DNA of 64,000 nt from JBHJGO01 sp050331715 (GCA_050331715.1 JBHJGO010000028.1:1-64000), one strand, 5' to 3'; numbered from the stretch's first letter, positions 45,601 through 55,356 are shown. Numbers and translations: made by a program. The notes: generated from the sequence alone by a model not told the origin.

Positions 45601-48239
45601 TCATAGACTTTGATTTGATCCAATGGTGTTTTTGCCTGATCTAAAATGATGTCCATCCAGGTCTGCATCTGATCAAACTCGCCCAGCAGACAGGCTACTT
45701 CAATCCCAACTTCATACAGCATCAGGGTGGAGGAATAATCTGACTGCCAGGCTTCCACGGACAAAAGTTGAATAGCAGTGGTTGCATATCTCAGCGCCAT
45801 GTCGTAGGCAGTGGTTGCCCGCGCTCGCTGAGCCGCTTTGAGATTAAGCTGAATCAGTTGCTGACGCTCTGCATTTGTCTGAATTAAGCGCTGAACTTTG
45901 GATTCAGGTAGCGTGATCCCGACATTTAAGTGATTAACAATGTCAAAGATCTTGGATTCCTGGTCTGTCTCTGAAAGCCGCTTGAGGAGAAGCTGACCGA
46001 TCCGCCAGTGTAATATTGTCAGTTCAGATTCGGGAATGAGAGAATAGGCTGCTTGCTGAAACCGGTCGTGTAAAAACTTATAGGAACAAGACGCTAATTC
46101 CATCTGAGAGTTTGCTAAATATTGCTCCGTTTGTTCTAGCGCCAGGGCCTGATAAAACCGATAATCTCGGCTCTGGGGCAAGATTAATCCCTGCTGAAGC
46201 ACAACCCAGAGAAGATTTGAAGTTTGAAGTAGATCCTGCTCAGAGACAATCGCTAAGTCAGATAAATCAAATTCATTGCCCATACAAGCCGCCAGTTTCA
46301 GGAGATTTTGTGTTTCTAGGGGTAGCTTTTTCAACTGCAACACCATAAACTCCACCACATCATCGGTTAGGGCCAGGGCCTGAATTTGATTGAGATCATA
46401 CTCCCAGCATCCTAAGCCAGGATTGAATCGGATCAACTCCTCTTCATGCAGTGATAGAAGAAACTGATGGCTAAAAAAGGGATTCCCTTTCGTTTTCTGG
46501 TGAATCAGTTGTGTCAGCGGTTTGGCCGTAGTTTGAGAGCAATGTAAGGTGTCTTGAATACAATGGTTTAGATCTGAGAGTTGAAGCGGATTTAGTTTAA
46601 TCGTGTTGATGGAAGTTGTGGACTTTTGAATTTCTTTCAGGGCAATCATCAATGGATGAACAGCACTGACCTCATGATCTCGGTAAGCTCCAATCAGCAA
46701 TAGGTGATGAATTTCAGTCTCCCCCATCAGTAGTTGAATTAATTGCAAGGAGGCTGAATCAATCCACTGCAAATCATCGAGAAAAATTACCAGCGGGTGC
46801 TCAGCGGAGGCAAAAACCTGAGTCAGTTTCTGAAATAGAAGATTGAAGCGATTTTGATGGGCGGTTCCCACCAATTCAGGCACAGCCGGTTGGTGACCGA
46901 TAATCTGCTCCAACTCCGGAATTACATCGATCATCACCTGACCACTATCACCCAAGGCCTGTAGAATTTTTTCTTTCCAGTCTTCGAGTTGAGTCGAATC
47001 CTCCGTGAGCAATTGCCGGATTAATCCACGAAAAGCTTGCAGAATGGCAGAGTAGGGAATATTGCGCTGTAACTGGTCAAATTTTCCCTGAATGAAGTAC
47101 CCCTGCTGCCGAACGATGGGCTTATGAATCTCGTTAATGACCGCTGTCTTTCCCACACCAGAATGGCCTGTTACTAAGACTATCTCGCGATGGCCCTGGC
47201 TGACATACTGAAAAGTTGCGAGTAAGCTGTCAACTTCCGTACTTCGTCCATAGAGCTTCTCAGGAATAATAAAGCGATCACAAATATCCTGTTGTCGCAG
47301 CGGGAATTCGACAATTTCTCCCGTATCCTTCAGTTGATCAAGGCACTGTTCCAGATCATATTTCAGCCCTAGCGCAGTTTGATAGCGATCTTCCGCATTC
47401 TTCGCCAGAAGCAAACTTATGATCTTAGACAAGACTTCTGGAATCGCAGAATTACAGTGGTGAACGGGAGATGGATATTTAGCCAGATGACAATAAATCC
47501 AGGCCATCGGATCATTGGAGTCAAACGGTAGACAACCTGCTAGCAACTCATAAAAGGTAATCCCCAAGGAATAAAAATCGGTGCGATAATCAATGCCTCG
47601 GTTCATCCGCCCAGTTTGTTCAGGCGATAAATAGGAGAGGGTTCCTTCTATCGCATTTGGATTTTGCAGAGTCTGCAGTTCCTTCGGCAGGACGGAAGCA
47701 ATACTAAAGTCAATTAATTTGACCTGCTTGCTGATTGGGTGAATTAGAATATTGGAAGGCTTGATATCTTTATGAAGAATACGATGTTGGTGCAATTCAT
47801 GCAAAGCCTGACAAATTTGGATTGCAACAATTAAAAAATCTTTTAAGAAGTCCTCAAGCTCAACTTCAGGGCTGGTACTACAGTTGCTACAACTTTTCAA
47901 ACTAGACTCGCAGTGCTCCTCAGCAAATCCATACTGATCCGCAAAGTATTTCTGCTTCCACCATTGATCTAGCGTGATTCCGCCAAAGTCCTCTAAAACT
48001 AGTGCATAGCCGTTACCATAGTTTTCCAAGCCGTAGGTCTGAACGATCCTGGGAGAATTAAGCTGCTTAGCAATACTGTATTGATTGCGAAATCGAGCCA
48101 AATCCTGAAAGTCAGGACACTGACTTTGCATCAGCTTGATGACAACGGGCTGATCTTGCAGCAGGCATTGACCCCGATAAACCCGAGTTCTTGAACTTTC
48201 ATAGATTTTTTCTGTAATTCTATAGTTTGTTAGTTCCAT
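42627..48239 (-). CDS. Giant Ser/Thr kinase - AAA ATPase - GAF - histidine kinase (1870 aa)
   Basis: Domains in order: Ser/Thr kinase (about 8-300) with K35, HKDIKPSN at 156-163 and, at the metal position, DFS (177-179) in place of DFG. Next an AAA/STAND ATPase: Walker A GHSGVGKT at 358-365, Walker B IFLDDLQWID near 485. A long helical region (about 650-1370) of TPR-like repeats follows, then GAF (about 1380-1545), a coiled coil, HisKA with H in GVAHEINNP near 1614, and HATPase with TDNGPGIPD and GTGLGLS. This architecture is known from Nostoc-type cyanobacteria and combines three signalling activities in one chain. It has no membrane helix, so it senses cytoplasmic signals. No partner response regulator is adjacent. 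Confidence 0.92.
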   Translation of the reverse strand: MELTNYRITEKIYESSRTRVYRGQCLLQDQPVVIKLMQSQCPDFQDLARFRNQYSIAKQLNSPRIVQTYGLENYGNGYALVLEDFGGITLDQWWKQKYFADQYGFAEEHCESSLKSCSNCSTSPEVELEDFLKDFLIVAIQICQALHELHQHRILHKDIKPSNILIHPISKQVKLIDFSIASVLPKELQTLQNPNAIEGTLSYLSPEQTGRMNRGIDYRTDFYSLGITFYELLAGCLPFDSNDPMAWIYCHLAKYPSPVHHCNSAIPEVLSKIISLLLAKNAEDRYQTALGLKYDLEQCLDQLKDTGEIVEFPLRQQDICDRFIIPEKLYGRSTEVDSLLATFQYVSQGHREIVLVTGHSGVGKTAVINEIHKPIVRQQGYFIQGKFDQLQRNIPYSAILQAFRGLIRQLLTEDSTQLEDWKEKILQALGDSGQVMIDVIPELEQIIGHQPAVPELVGTAHQNRFNLLFQKLTQVFASAEHPLVIFLDDLQWIDSASLQLIQLLMGETEIHHLLLIGAYRDHEVSAVHPLMIALKEIQKSTTSINTIKLNPLQLSDLNHCIQDTLHCSQTTAKPLTQLIHQKTKGNPFFSHQFLLSLHEEELIRFNPGLGCWEYDLNQIQALALTDDVVEFMVLQLKKLPLETQNLLKLAACMGNEFDLSDLAIVSEQDLLQTSNLLWVVLQQGLILPQSRDYRFYQALALEQTEQYLANSQMELASCSYKFLHDRFQQAAYSLIPESELTILHWRIGQLLLKRLSETDQESKIFDIVNHLNVGITLPESKVQRLIQTNAERQQLIQLNLKAAQRARATTAYDMALRYATTAIQLLSVEAWQSDYSSTLMLYEVGIEVACLLGEFDQMQTWMDIILDQAKTPLDQIKVYEVKIQACASQNKMVEAIATARQALKLFNLEFPKQIQPTDIKHALTETSVKLSGKTLEEIINLPVMTDANQLAIGRIVLNMIPATFIAEPALFPVAVSSQVRASLDFGNSAASSFFYATYGLTLAGSLQDFKTANWLGSICLGLTSQFESKDLKSRTYLVLGSFIFHTQSHLKDTLHILQEGYQLALEVGNLEFVGYFAKNICRNAYWMSHNLMDLAQEIDTYSKLLLGHKQVTTLRYCQLTGQAVSKLLGSTESRHSDWDLAKDVNQSSKKSFDSETKLLHQQLINAQDMLGLFYIYIDQLVLAYLFGNISEAKDYAAQARQYLSGGTGLVTLPVFYFYDSLIILAYCRENPACFAEYQQQVQENQEKLRRWAESAPMNHQHKFELVEAERHRILDQKMEAIERYDQAIAAAQEHQYLNELALANELAAEFYLNWGKEKVAKAYLIDAYSTYTKWGARAKVEQLKQRYPKEISAALEASRGSYQSKDDPITSTFSLISSSDGTHRLELSTVLKASHVLAGEIKLEHLLQQLIQIITENVGAEKCVLILQRGGHWVVQAVGNSDGSNDVLQSLLLHQSRDVAQSIVNYVARTEETLVIQDASEDATFAADTYVIQEQPKSVLCMPIRHQGKLIGIIYLENNLVSGAFTEDRLELLKLLTAQVAISLENAWLYSDLALANHTLEQKVEYRTHELHRKNTELNQKNLQLQETLAQLKQTQMQLIQAEKMSGLGQMVAGVAHEINNPVSFIHGNLFSIHEYFQDLLGLVEYCQEQCPEHSKNIQAKIEAIELDFIKEDVPLLLSSMKNGTERIRQIVQSLRTFSRLDESEIKVVDLHAGLDSTLMMIHSRLHLSSPKIEVIQSYGELPPIKCQASEINQVFMNILNNAVDALIEASKTGSDSSGKPTIQIYTEVVNHDVVVRITDNGPGIPDKIRSRIFDPFFTTKPVGQGTGLGLSVSYQIIVDQHGGELTCQSIPDEGTEFIIKLPFDDCQTS

Positions 48240-48653
48240 AGGTGATAATGAAGTTTTTGGTAGGATCTCATCGCAATTTCTAGAACTTGTTGGAGAAGCA
48301 TTAACTTAGGCAGATATGGATGGCTCTGTAACCAATAGTTTGTTAACCCTGTTCCACCTAGGTAGGAATCCCCTTAGAGTTCGGTTCAATGCCTATAGAT
48401 CAAAAGTAATATTTAACTTGTTATAGTAACCAGGGTGAAGATACGGGATTTGGGTGCTTGCTTTGCACTGAGATATTGACAAGTTCTCCGTGTTTTTCGG
48501 GAGAATTTCCTAAACCGATAGTGAAGACCGATAGTTCAGGCTGAGAGTCGCAGCGAATTCTCAAAGCATTGATTGGAGATTCAGATCGTTCAGAATGTCC
48601 AACTTGGTTCATCATGAAGGTGAGCTTTATACTTCTCTCTTCTAGGAACAATT
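48240..48653. other. Spacer with repeat-like sequence between kinase and TauE gene
   Basis: No convincing gene. A minus-strand frame at 48421-48651 reads GHSERSESP, a peptide that recurs when REP-like intergenic repeats are translated, so I regard it as a repeat and not a gene. The promoters of both flanking divergent genes must lie here. Confidence 0.5.
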
Positions 48654-49013
48654 ATGGATAGTTTGATTTTTCTTGGTCTGGGTGTAACGGTTGGAGTCAT
48701 CAGTGGACTGATTGGGATTGGGGGCGGTGTTTTGATTACCCCCGCTTTGATTTACTGGTTTGGCTTTTCTCAGTATGATGCTCAGGGTACGACTCTTGCA
48801 CTTCTGGTTCCACCGATTGGTCTCCTGGCAGCCTGGTCGTACTACCAGCAGGGATATGTTGATCTGAAGGTGGCAGCATTGATTTGCTTGGGCTTCTTTA
48901 TTGGTGGACTATTTGGCGCAAAGCTAGCGGTTGGAATTTCTGAAATTTATCTGCGACGAATTTTTGGAGTGGCAATGTTGGTCATTGCACTCAAAATGAT
49001 TTTTTCTCGGTAA
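48654..49013 (+). CDS. Half-size TauE/SafE (sulfite exporter) family membrane protein
   Basis: 119 aa, four membrane helices. The motif GVISGLIGIGGGVLITPALIY (about 15-35) is the family signature, and GFFIGGLFGAKLAVGI the second conserved helix. Full TauE proteins are about 240-260 aa and contain two such halves; this one has one half and must dimerise. Half-size versions exist elsewhere. The family moves anions such as sulfite or sulfoacetate, but the substrate cannot be read from sequence. Divergent from the giant kinase. Confidence 0.8.
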   Translation: MDSLIFLGLGVTVGVISGLIGIGGGVLITPALIYWFGFSQYDAQGTTLALLVPPIGLLAAWSYYQQGYVDLKVAALICLGFFIGGLFGAKLAVGISEIYLRRIFGVAMLVIALKMIFSR

Positions 49014-49256
49014 AAATCGTCATCACAGTTTCCCTCGTAAGAGTGCTTTTATTGCTATAGAGATGTTTCGCAGACGATCTCTTGCGCTAACTGATGTCAA
49101 GAATTCTTCTCGGACTCACAACCTAGACCACAGGCTATAACCACCAACCATAGTTTAGCCGCTGTAAGACAGTGTTTGACATCTTAGCTCGACCAGTTAC
49201 TTGTAGAGAGAATTGAGCCTCCACCGGGGAGGATGATCGCTCGTCTGAAATAAACG

Positions 49257-50981
49257 TTAACTTCGAGATCGATGGGCATATTTCGGTAACAGTGTTGCTA
49301 CTAGAAAACAAACTATACTCAAGCTCAAACCCAGCAATATTGATGTGCGCATTCCCTCAATTGCTGCCATTTCAATAATATCTTTGAGGGCAGGCTGTAC
49401 TGAGTCCGGAAGCTGACGAAATGCGGCTCGTCTCTCTTCACGGGAGTAGGTTTGAATAATTCGTTGTAGCTTACTAATGGCTTGTTGATGCTCTGCAGGG
49501 GAGAATTGCTTGCCCAATGCCGCCAGCACCCGATTCACAATGCCCTGGGATGTGAAAAATACTAAGGTTGTCCCTAAAATTCCACGACCCAATGAACTCC
49601 CAAGCTGCTTGATCGGGTTGTAGATACCTGTACCCTCAGGCTTTTCATGCCGGGCTGCCGCAGAGTAGGTCAAGGCACCAATATAGGCCAGGAAAAACCC
49701 AGATCCAATTCCCATCGTTACCAAACCAGGAATCAAGCTGAGAGTGCTGATCTCAGGGGTAATCGCACGATATAGCAACCAGATTCCTACCGTGAGTAAT
49801 GATAGGCCCATATAAACATTGTACTTGGGTGGGATCTGGTCATCAAATCGAATGAATAGGATCAAGCAGACGACGGCCACCACCATTGTTAGGTTGTAGG
49901 GTAGAACAGCGATCGCCGTTTCAAAGGGATTCAGCGGTAGGGTCGCGGGAAGAAATTGGTAGAGATTGAACTGAATTCCGGTTGTGACCAAGGTGTGCAA
50001 CATGGCCGTGATCACGCCGATGACAAAGGCACGTTTCCGCAGAAGTCCAACTCGCACCAGGGGTACACCCATCTGTTTCGATTGTTGCCGCTGCCAGAAA
50101 ATGAAGAGCCCCAGAAAAACTGCACCTGCAGCGATCAAAGTTGGGACAATCGATACCGAAAAGGGCGGAATTACCATACCCAAAATGGAAAAGGGTTGTT
50201 TTGGCGTCCACCAACCATATTCTCCCGACAGGCTAATTCCCAACAAAATCGATCCCAGGCCCAACAGCGAGAGCAGTCCGCCAATCCAGTCAATGGATTC
50301 TTGACGAGGAAGATTGAGAACTGGCAGTTTCTTCGATTGAATTGCGATCCAGGGCAGGACTAACAGGGATGGAACGAATACCCAACGCCACCCCAGTCGA
50401 GATGCGATGAATCCCCCCAGAATTGCTCCCGTAATGCTGCCAAAGGTGGCGAACAGGATCAAGGCTAAGGTTGCTCGTTTCTCTGCCTTGCCGTCGTAGG
50501 CAAAATCCATAATTGCCCAAGGCGCACTCACCAGTGGCGTTGCGGCCAAACCCGTTAGAAATGAGAAGTTGATGACCAGTATTCCAATGTTCTGACTGAT
50601 CGCTGTGGCAGCAATTCCCAAAACATAGAACACAATGCCGATCAGGAAAACCCGTTCTCGGCCATAGTAGCGACAGAGGTTCTCACAGGTGGGCGAACAG
50701 GAGGCCGTCACCAAAGAAAATAGAACAATTGCGCCCTGGATATATCCCATACTGGAATCCAAACCCCGAACAATTAACGGCATGATCGGTGGCATGACCG
50801 CGAGATTATAGGAGATCACGAACAATGTTAACCCCAGGGCAACAAATGTGTTTCGCTTGAGGGAAATGGAACGCTCGGAAGATAGGGGGTCTGCTGGGAA
50901 CATGGAGGAGATCGTCGAGATCAATGAACGGACAATTTTAAAGAATATCTTAATGGTTATTAGTCCTTCGTTATCAGTCAT
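49257..50981 (-). CDS. MFS transporter, 14-helix DHA2/EmrB-like
   Basis: 574 aa with about 14 membrane segments. FLTGLAATPLVSAPWAIMDF and FGSITGAILGGFIASRLGWRW are EmrB/QacA-like motifs; motif C GAILGGFIA marks antiporters. It exports unknown compounds at the expense of the proton gradient. The first about 40 residues are weakly basic and precede the first helix (NTFVALGLTLFVISYNLAV); several in-frame starts (codons 24-28) are possible. A hydrophilic loop near 480-530 (AEHQQAISKLQRIIQTYSREE) sits before the last helices. Stands alone, no regulator beside it. Confidence 0.83.
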   Translation of the reverse strand: MTDNEGLITIKIFFKIVRSLISTISSMFPADPLSSERSISLKRNTFVALGLTLFVISYNLAVMPPIMPLIVRGLDSSMGYIQGAIVLFSLVTASCSPTCENLCRYYGRERVFLIGIVFYVLGIAATAISQNIGILVINFSFLTGLAATPLVSAPWAIMDFAYDGKAEKRATLALILFATFGSITGAILGGFIASRLGWRWVFVPSLLVLPWIAIQSKKLPVLNLPRQESIDWIGGLLSLLGLGSILLGISLSGEYGWWTPKQPFSILGMVIPPFSVSIVPTLIAAGAVFLGLFIFWQRQQSKQMGVPLVRVGLLRKRAFVIGVITAMLHTLVTTGIQFNLYQFLPATLPLNPFETAIAVLPYNLTMVVAVVCLILFIRFDDQIPPKYNVYMGLSLLTVGIWLLYRAITPEISTLSLIPGLVTMGIGSGFFLAYIGALTYSAAARHEKPEGTGIYNPIKQLGSSLGRGILGTTLVFFTSQGIVNRVLAALGKQFSPAEHQQAISKLQRIIQTYSREERRAAFRQLPDSVQPALKDIIEMAAIEGMRTSILLGLSLSIVCFLVATLLPKYAHRSRS

Positions 50982-51215
50982 TCATATAGGTACAAATCGC
51001 TAATCATCGAACAACGAACAATAAATGATTTTTGCAGGTTAGAGAGGTATCCTATAAGTGTTTTCGAGAGCGAGGGGAAGCGGTAATATAGTTTTGCCGC
51101 ATTTTTGCTCGGCTCAGTTCCATTGGTCTCGAAGGCTATGCCAGAGCCAGGGTTCTAAGACGAAGTTGCCAAGGCCAAATCTCAAACCAGTCGGATTCGT
51201 AGAACTGCCTAGTCT

Positions 51216-54200
51216 ATGTTGCCAAATAAAAAAGCCTCCATCTTTACCGTAATCCTGATGACCCTGGCGACTGTCTGGGGATCTGCTGCTGAGGGTCTGT
51301 CGAATGTTAGCCTTAAACTTTCGCAGACGAGTGAGTCTATTGAAGAAGTCTTTCCGATGCCATCCGATGTTCCTGAAGGAACCGTGGTTCGGATCGATGG
51401 AGACGAAAGTATGAGTGTGACGAACCGGGCACTAGGACAGGGGTTCGAGCAGAAGTTTCCCAATGCCACCGTCGAGACTCAGACTCAGGGAACCGACACT
51501 GCACTGGCAGCCCTTCGGCAAGGTGATATTGATTTAGTTGCAGTTGGCCGTCCATTGACGCAGGCGGAAGCCGATGAGGGATTGGTAGAAGTTCCCCTCA
51601 GCCGGGAAAAGATTGCCATCATTGTGGGTAAGGACAACCCCTTCGATGGCAATCTTTCCTTTGAGCAGTTCGCGCAGATTTTTCGAGGAGAGATTACAGA
51701 CTGGTCTGAGCTAGGCGGTCAACCCGGTCGCGTTTACTTCATTGACCGACCGGAAAGTAGCAATACGCGTCAGTCATTTCAGAGCTATCCAGTCTTTCAA
51801 ACCGCAGCCTTTGAGGTGGGAGCGACAGCCGTTCCTGTAAATGACGACGACACCGATGTAGTCGTGCAACAGCTTCAGGACGACGGGATTGGTTATGCGT
51901 TGGTTAGTCAGGTGGCAGATCGGGATGATGTCAAGATTGTCTCAATGCATAAAACCCTGCCGGATGATCCGCGATATCCTTTTTCGCAGCCCAGAGGTTA
52001 TGTGTATTCTGAGCAAAATATTAGTCCAGCAGCCCAAGGCTTTCTGGGATTTGCGGGTTCTGCCCTGGGTGCAACAGTTATCAGCGCTGCCAGGGATGCG
52101 GAAGTTGCCGGTACCGAACCTGATCTCTCTGGGCTTCAGGGTGCTGCGGCTGGAGAGGCACTAACTGAGGAGCCTGAGGCTGAATCGGCTCCAGTTTCAA
52201 CGCCGACAGAAACTAGAACAGCTCAACAAACCACAACTGAAACCGAGCCTGCCCCGGTGACGACACAGGATTCAGAACCCGATGGTGGATTGGCCTGGCT
52301 GTGGTTGCTACCGTTGCTGCCGTTGCTGGGATTCCTGGCCTGGTTTATTCCCTGGTTTCGACGGGGTCAAAATCGTCGGGCCACCTATCGAAGATGGCTG
52401 GCCACTCAAGAAGAGGAAACCACTGCACAGCCCCAGAATGAAGCAATTCCTGAAGCCTCCAGAACCCTGCCAACGACAACTGTATCGGAACCTGTATCGA
52501 AACCTGTATTGACAACAGAGGCCACACCGCAGGTTGCTTCTCCAATGACTCCGGCACCTGAGACAACCCATGAAGCCGCCTCTCCAGTAACACCACTGGT
52601 TCCTTCCGTTCCTCCCGTTATCAGTCCACCGGATGATCAAGTTCCTGCAAATCCCCCATCAGCCACCCCTTTCCCCATGCGAGAGTCATCCACTGCTGAG
52701 CGAGAAGAGGTGGTACTGGAGAATCCCTGGGGAGAATCGGTGAACGAGGAGGTTGAGAGCTTACAGCAATCGGTTGATCAACCGGATCAATTCTCAAGCC
52801 CCAATTCGGTTGAGATGAGAGAAATCATTCCTTCACCCTGGGATGTGGTGGAACCAGAGGTCGAAGAACCCCTGCATCCTACTCTCGATGATGTCGAAGC
52901 ACTCATCCCAGAGCCAACTATTTCTTCAGAAACGGTTACCGTCTCAGGTTTCTCCACCCAGGTTGACCCTGTAGGTCAGTTCGATGTTGACTCTGTTGCG
53001 CCACAAGCACCGGAAATTCCCCAGCCTGAAGCGGAGTTGTCAGAGGTCAGCGAATCAGTCGAGGAAAGTTCTCAAACTGAGGAAAGTTCCCAGACTCCGG
53101 CCCAAGCTGCAACAATGATTGGTGGGGCTGCTGTTCTAGGAATTGCTGCAGCAGATATGATTGGCGATCGCCTTGATCGATCAGAACCTCAACCTGTTCT
53201 ATCAGATAGCGCTGAAGACCAGATCACAGTAGCTGCATCAGCCAACCTAGATCTAGAAACACCCGAACTGGAAACACCGGGAATTGCAGATGAACTGACG
53301 CTACAGCCCGATTTGTCTGCTGACGATGTACAGCCTGACTTGGAGAGTCCTTCCGAAACTGAACTAGAGGATGTGCTGGAGCCAGTCGCACGAGAACCGT
53401 TAGCTTCAGAATTGGCAACCCCAGAAAGGCTAACTCCAGAATGGATATCCCCGGAATTAACAACCCCAGAATTAACAACCCCGGAATTAGTAACTCCAGA
53501 ATCAACAGCCTCAGAACCGCCAACTCCAGAATTAGCAACTCCAGAATTAGCATCCCCAGAATTGACAGCCCTGGAACCGCCAACTCCAGAATCAACACTC
53601 TCAGACACTCGTCTAGAAGCTGAGGACGAGCCAGAGGCTCTAGGGCAGGTTACTCCAATAGAAGCAACTCCTCTAGCAGAACTAACACCAACAGTTACGG
53701 AGACTGTAATTTCTGGATTGGTCTCTGATGACGAGACCTATGATGAGCCATTGCCTTCTGAAGAGACAACTTCTTACCAGGATGTTCTCTATAGCTTCAC
53801 AGAGCCGACTCCAGTTCAGTCAGAATTGGTTTCTGAAACCTCTCCTGCGGAAGTGAGTGACGAAGGTTCAGCAGTTGAGTTTGAGTTTGTCGATGAAACT
53901 GCCACTGAAGGGGGACAGCCGGAAGCTATCCAACTAGAAATCATCCCCTCTGGGCCTGGTCAAATAGAGACAATTTCGGCTGCGGCTCACCCAGTTGAAC
54001 CGTCCCAGATGGAGAGTGATGCATCTGCAAGTCCCTCTGAAGCTAGTCAGTTGGAGATTAACTGGTCAGAATCCAGACCGTTAGAGGTGAGCCAGGAGGC
54101 AACCATTCCCTCTGAGGTCGGTCAACTCGATGTCACTCAAGGTGGTATGGCCCAACCAGCCGTCGTTCCTGCTGCCTTCCAACTAGAAGTTCCCCAACCT

Positions 54201-55157
54201 GATCTGCAATCACGAATTGCAGACTCAGATCCTGAAACAATTACTGCGCCTCAGCCTGAATCCATCGGTAGGGAGATCTCCCAGGCAGAAGCAGCCAAAT
54301 TCGATCTGGGTCAGACCCAACAACCGGAAACCCTGGAGACGGTTGATCAGAGCTTGCCACCTCTGCCTGATGGCTATGGTCAAAGCCGAATTGTACTGCT
54401 GTCCCGTGAACCCAATTCCGCCTATGCCTATTGGGATATTCCCAACCAAGAACGAGAAAAGATACGGCAACAAGGTGGGATTCAACTGGCACTGCGATTC
54501 TACGATGTGACAGCAATTGATATGGATCACCAAATGCCCCACGGCGTACTACAGTTTGAATGCGAAGAAATGACGCGAGATTGGTATATCTCCGTTCCGG
54601 TCAGCGATCGCGACTATCTCGTTGAAATTGGCTACGTGACGGAAGACGGACGTTGGTTGAAGCTCGCTCGCTCAACCCATATTCATATTCCGCCGCTATA
54701 TCCTTCTGATAACTATGACTATTGGGATGCGACTGTATCCTGGGAGGAGGAGTTGAAGGGAAAGTTTTTTTTTAGATCAGATGCTGTAGAGTCAGGACGA
54801 TTGCAACAGTCTTCCCAAATTGAACCCTTGTCAATTTCAGCGGGTGCTTTGGTAACAGAGCAGGGTGGATCTGGATTTGCATCAGCTCCGCCTCAGAAAC
54901 CTCAAGAGTTTTGGTTAGTTGCGAATGCAGAGCTCGTTATTCATGGCGCGACGGAACCGCATGCCCACGTTAGTCTCAAGGATTTACCGCTCAAGCTTGA
55001 CCCCGATGGAACCTTTCGGATTCAAATTCCCTTTGATGAAGGTTTAATTGATGCTCCCATCATTGCAATTGATGCAGAGGAGGAACAAGTTCGCTCGGTT
55101 CGTTTCCAGTTTTCCCGGGAGACTCCAGAGCAATCAACTGAATCTGCTTCAGATTGA
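51216..55157 (+). CDS. Phosphate-type binding domain - transmembrane - DUF4912 protein (1313 aa)
   Basis: N-terminal signal or anchor (about 9-25). Residues 50-310 are a PstS-like type II binding domain: EVFPMPSDVPEGTVVRIDG, GTDTALAALRQGDIDLVAVG, IFRGEITDWSELGG. One membrane helix (about 355-378) turns the chain into the cytoplasm. A very long disordered region follows (380-1050), rich in Pro, Glu and Thr, with TPEL-type repeats at 730-795. DUF4912 covers about 1054-1185 (NSAYAYWDIPNQ, DYLVEIGYVTEDGRW), and a final beta domain 1228-1300 contains VIHGATEPHAHVSLKD. The topology would couple a periplasmic anion sensor to a cytoplasmic output. DUF4912 has no established role. Confidence 0.8.
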   Translation: MLPNKKASIFTVILMTLATVWGSAAEGLSNVSLKLSQTSESIEEVFPMPSDVPEGTVVRIDGDESMSVTNRALGQGFEQKFPNATVETQTQGTDTALAALRQGDIDLVAVGRPLTQAEADEGLVEVPLSREKIAIIVGKDNPFDGNLSFEQFAQIFRGEITDWSELGGQPGRVYFIDRPESSNTRQSFQSYPVFQTAAFEVGATAVPVNDDDTDVVVQQLQDDGIGYALVSQVADRDDVKIVSMHKTLPDDPRYPFSQPRGYVYSEQNISPAAQGFLGFAGSALGATVISAARDAEVAGTEPDLSGLQGAAAGEALTEEPEAESAPVSTPTETRTAQQTTTETEPAPVTTQDSEPDGGLAWLWLLPLLPLLGFLAWFIPWFRRGQNRRATYRRWLATQEEETTAQPQNEAIPEASRTLPTTTVSEPVSKPVLTTEATPQVASPMTPAPETTHEAASPVTPLVPSVPPVISPPDDQVPANPPSATPFPMRESSTAEREEVVLENPWGESVNEEVESLQQSVDQPDQFSSPNSVEMREIIPSPWDVVEPEVEEPLHPTLDDVEALIPEPTISSETVTVSGFSTQVDPVGQFDVDSVAPQAPEIPQPEAELSEVSESVEESSQTEESSQTPAQAATMIGGAAVLGIAAADMIGDRLDRSEPQPVLSDSAEDQITVAASANLDLETPELETPGIADELTLQPDLSADDVQPDLESPSETELEDVLEPVAREPLASELATPERLTPEWISPELTTPELTTPELVTPESTASEPPTPELATPELASPELTALEPPTPESTLSDTRLEAEDEPEALGQVTPIEATPLAELTPTVTETVISGLVSDDETYDEPLPSEETTSYQDVLYSFTEPTPVQSELVSETSPAEVSDEGSAVEFEFVDETATEGGQPEAIQLEIIPSGPGQIETISAAAHPVEPSQMESDASASPSEASQLEINWSESRPLEVSQEATIPSEVGQLDVTQGGMAQPAVVPAAFQLEVPQPDLQSRIADSDPETITAPQPESIGREISQAEAAKFDLGQTQQPETLETVDQSLPPLPDGYGQSRIVLLSREPNSAYAYWDIPNQEREKIRQQGGIQLALRFYDVTAIDMDHQMPHGVLQFECEEMTRDWYISVPVSDRDYLVEIGYVTEDGRWLKLARSTHIHIPPLYPSDNYDYWDATVSWEEELKGKFFFRSDAVESGRLQQSSQIEPLSISAGALVTEQGGSGFASAPPQKPQEFWLVANAELVIHGATEPHAHVSLKDLPLKLDPDGTFRIQIPFDEGLIDAPIIAIDAEEEQVRSVRFQFSRETPEQSTESASD
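53408..53600 (+). repeat. Tandem 15-18 bp coding repeats (TPEL units)
   Basis: About a dozen units of the type CCAGAATTAACAACC follow one another within the DUF4912 protein gene. They encode (S/T)PEL(T/A)-like pentads and hexads, all in frame. The high identity of neighbouring units points to recent copy-number change. Confidence 0.8.
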
Positions 55158-55356
55158 TATAGCTGAGGAGGGTCGTGGAATTGTTCACAGCGATTTTGGC
55201 TTAGCACCGCAGGGGGTAGCTGGCATAGTGGTTGTATGTCAGGTTGGGTTCCTGGCCAAAAAAATACTATGGATATAGACCCTATTTTGAACCTTTGGCG
55301 TAAGTTTGTTAGAGTTTAAAACTCTACCTCAGAAAAAACCTCAAAACAAAACATTG

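Noticed and set aside
48421..48651. 76-codon minus-strand frame upstream of the TauE gene.
   Set aside because: The GHSERSESP string is what translated intergenic repeats give; no start signal.
53408..53600. Tandem repeat considered as a CRISPR array.
   Set aside because: Units are 15-18 bp, without unique spacers, and in frame within a coding region.
53189..53608. 139-codon minus-strand frame with SGV/NSG repeats.
   Set aside because: Antisense shadow of the TPEL repeats in the DUF4912 protein.
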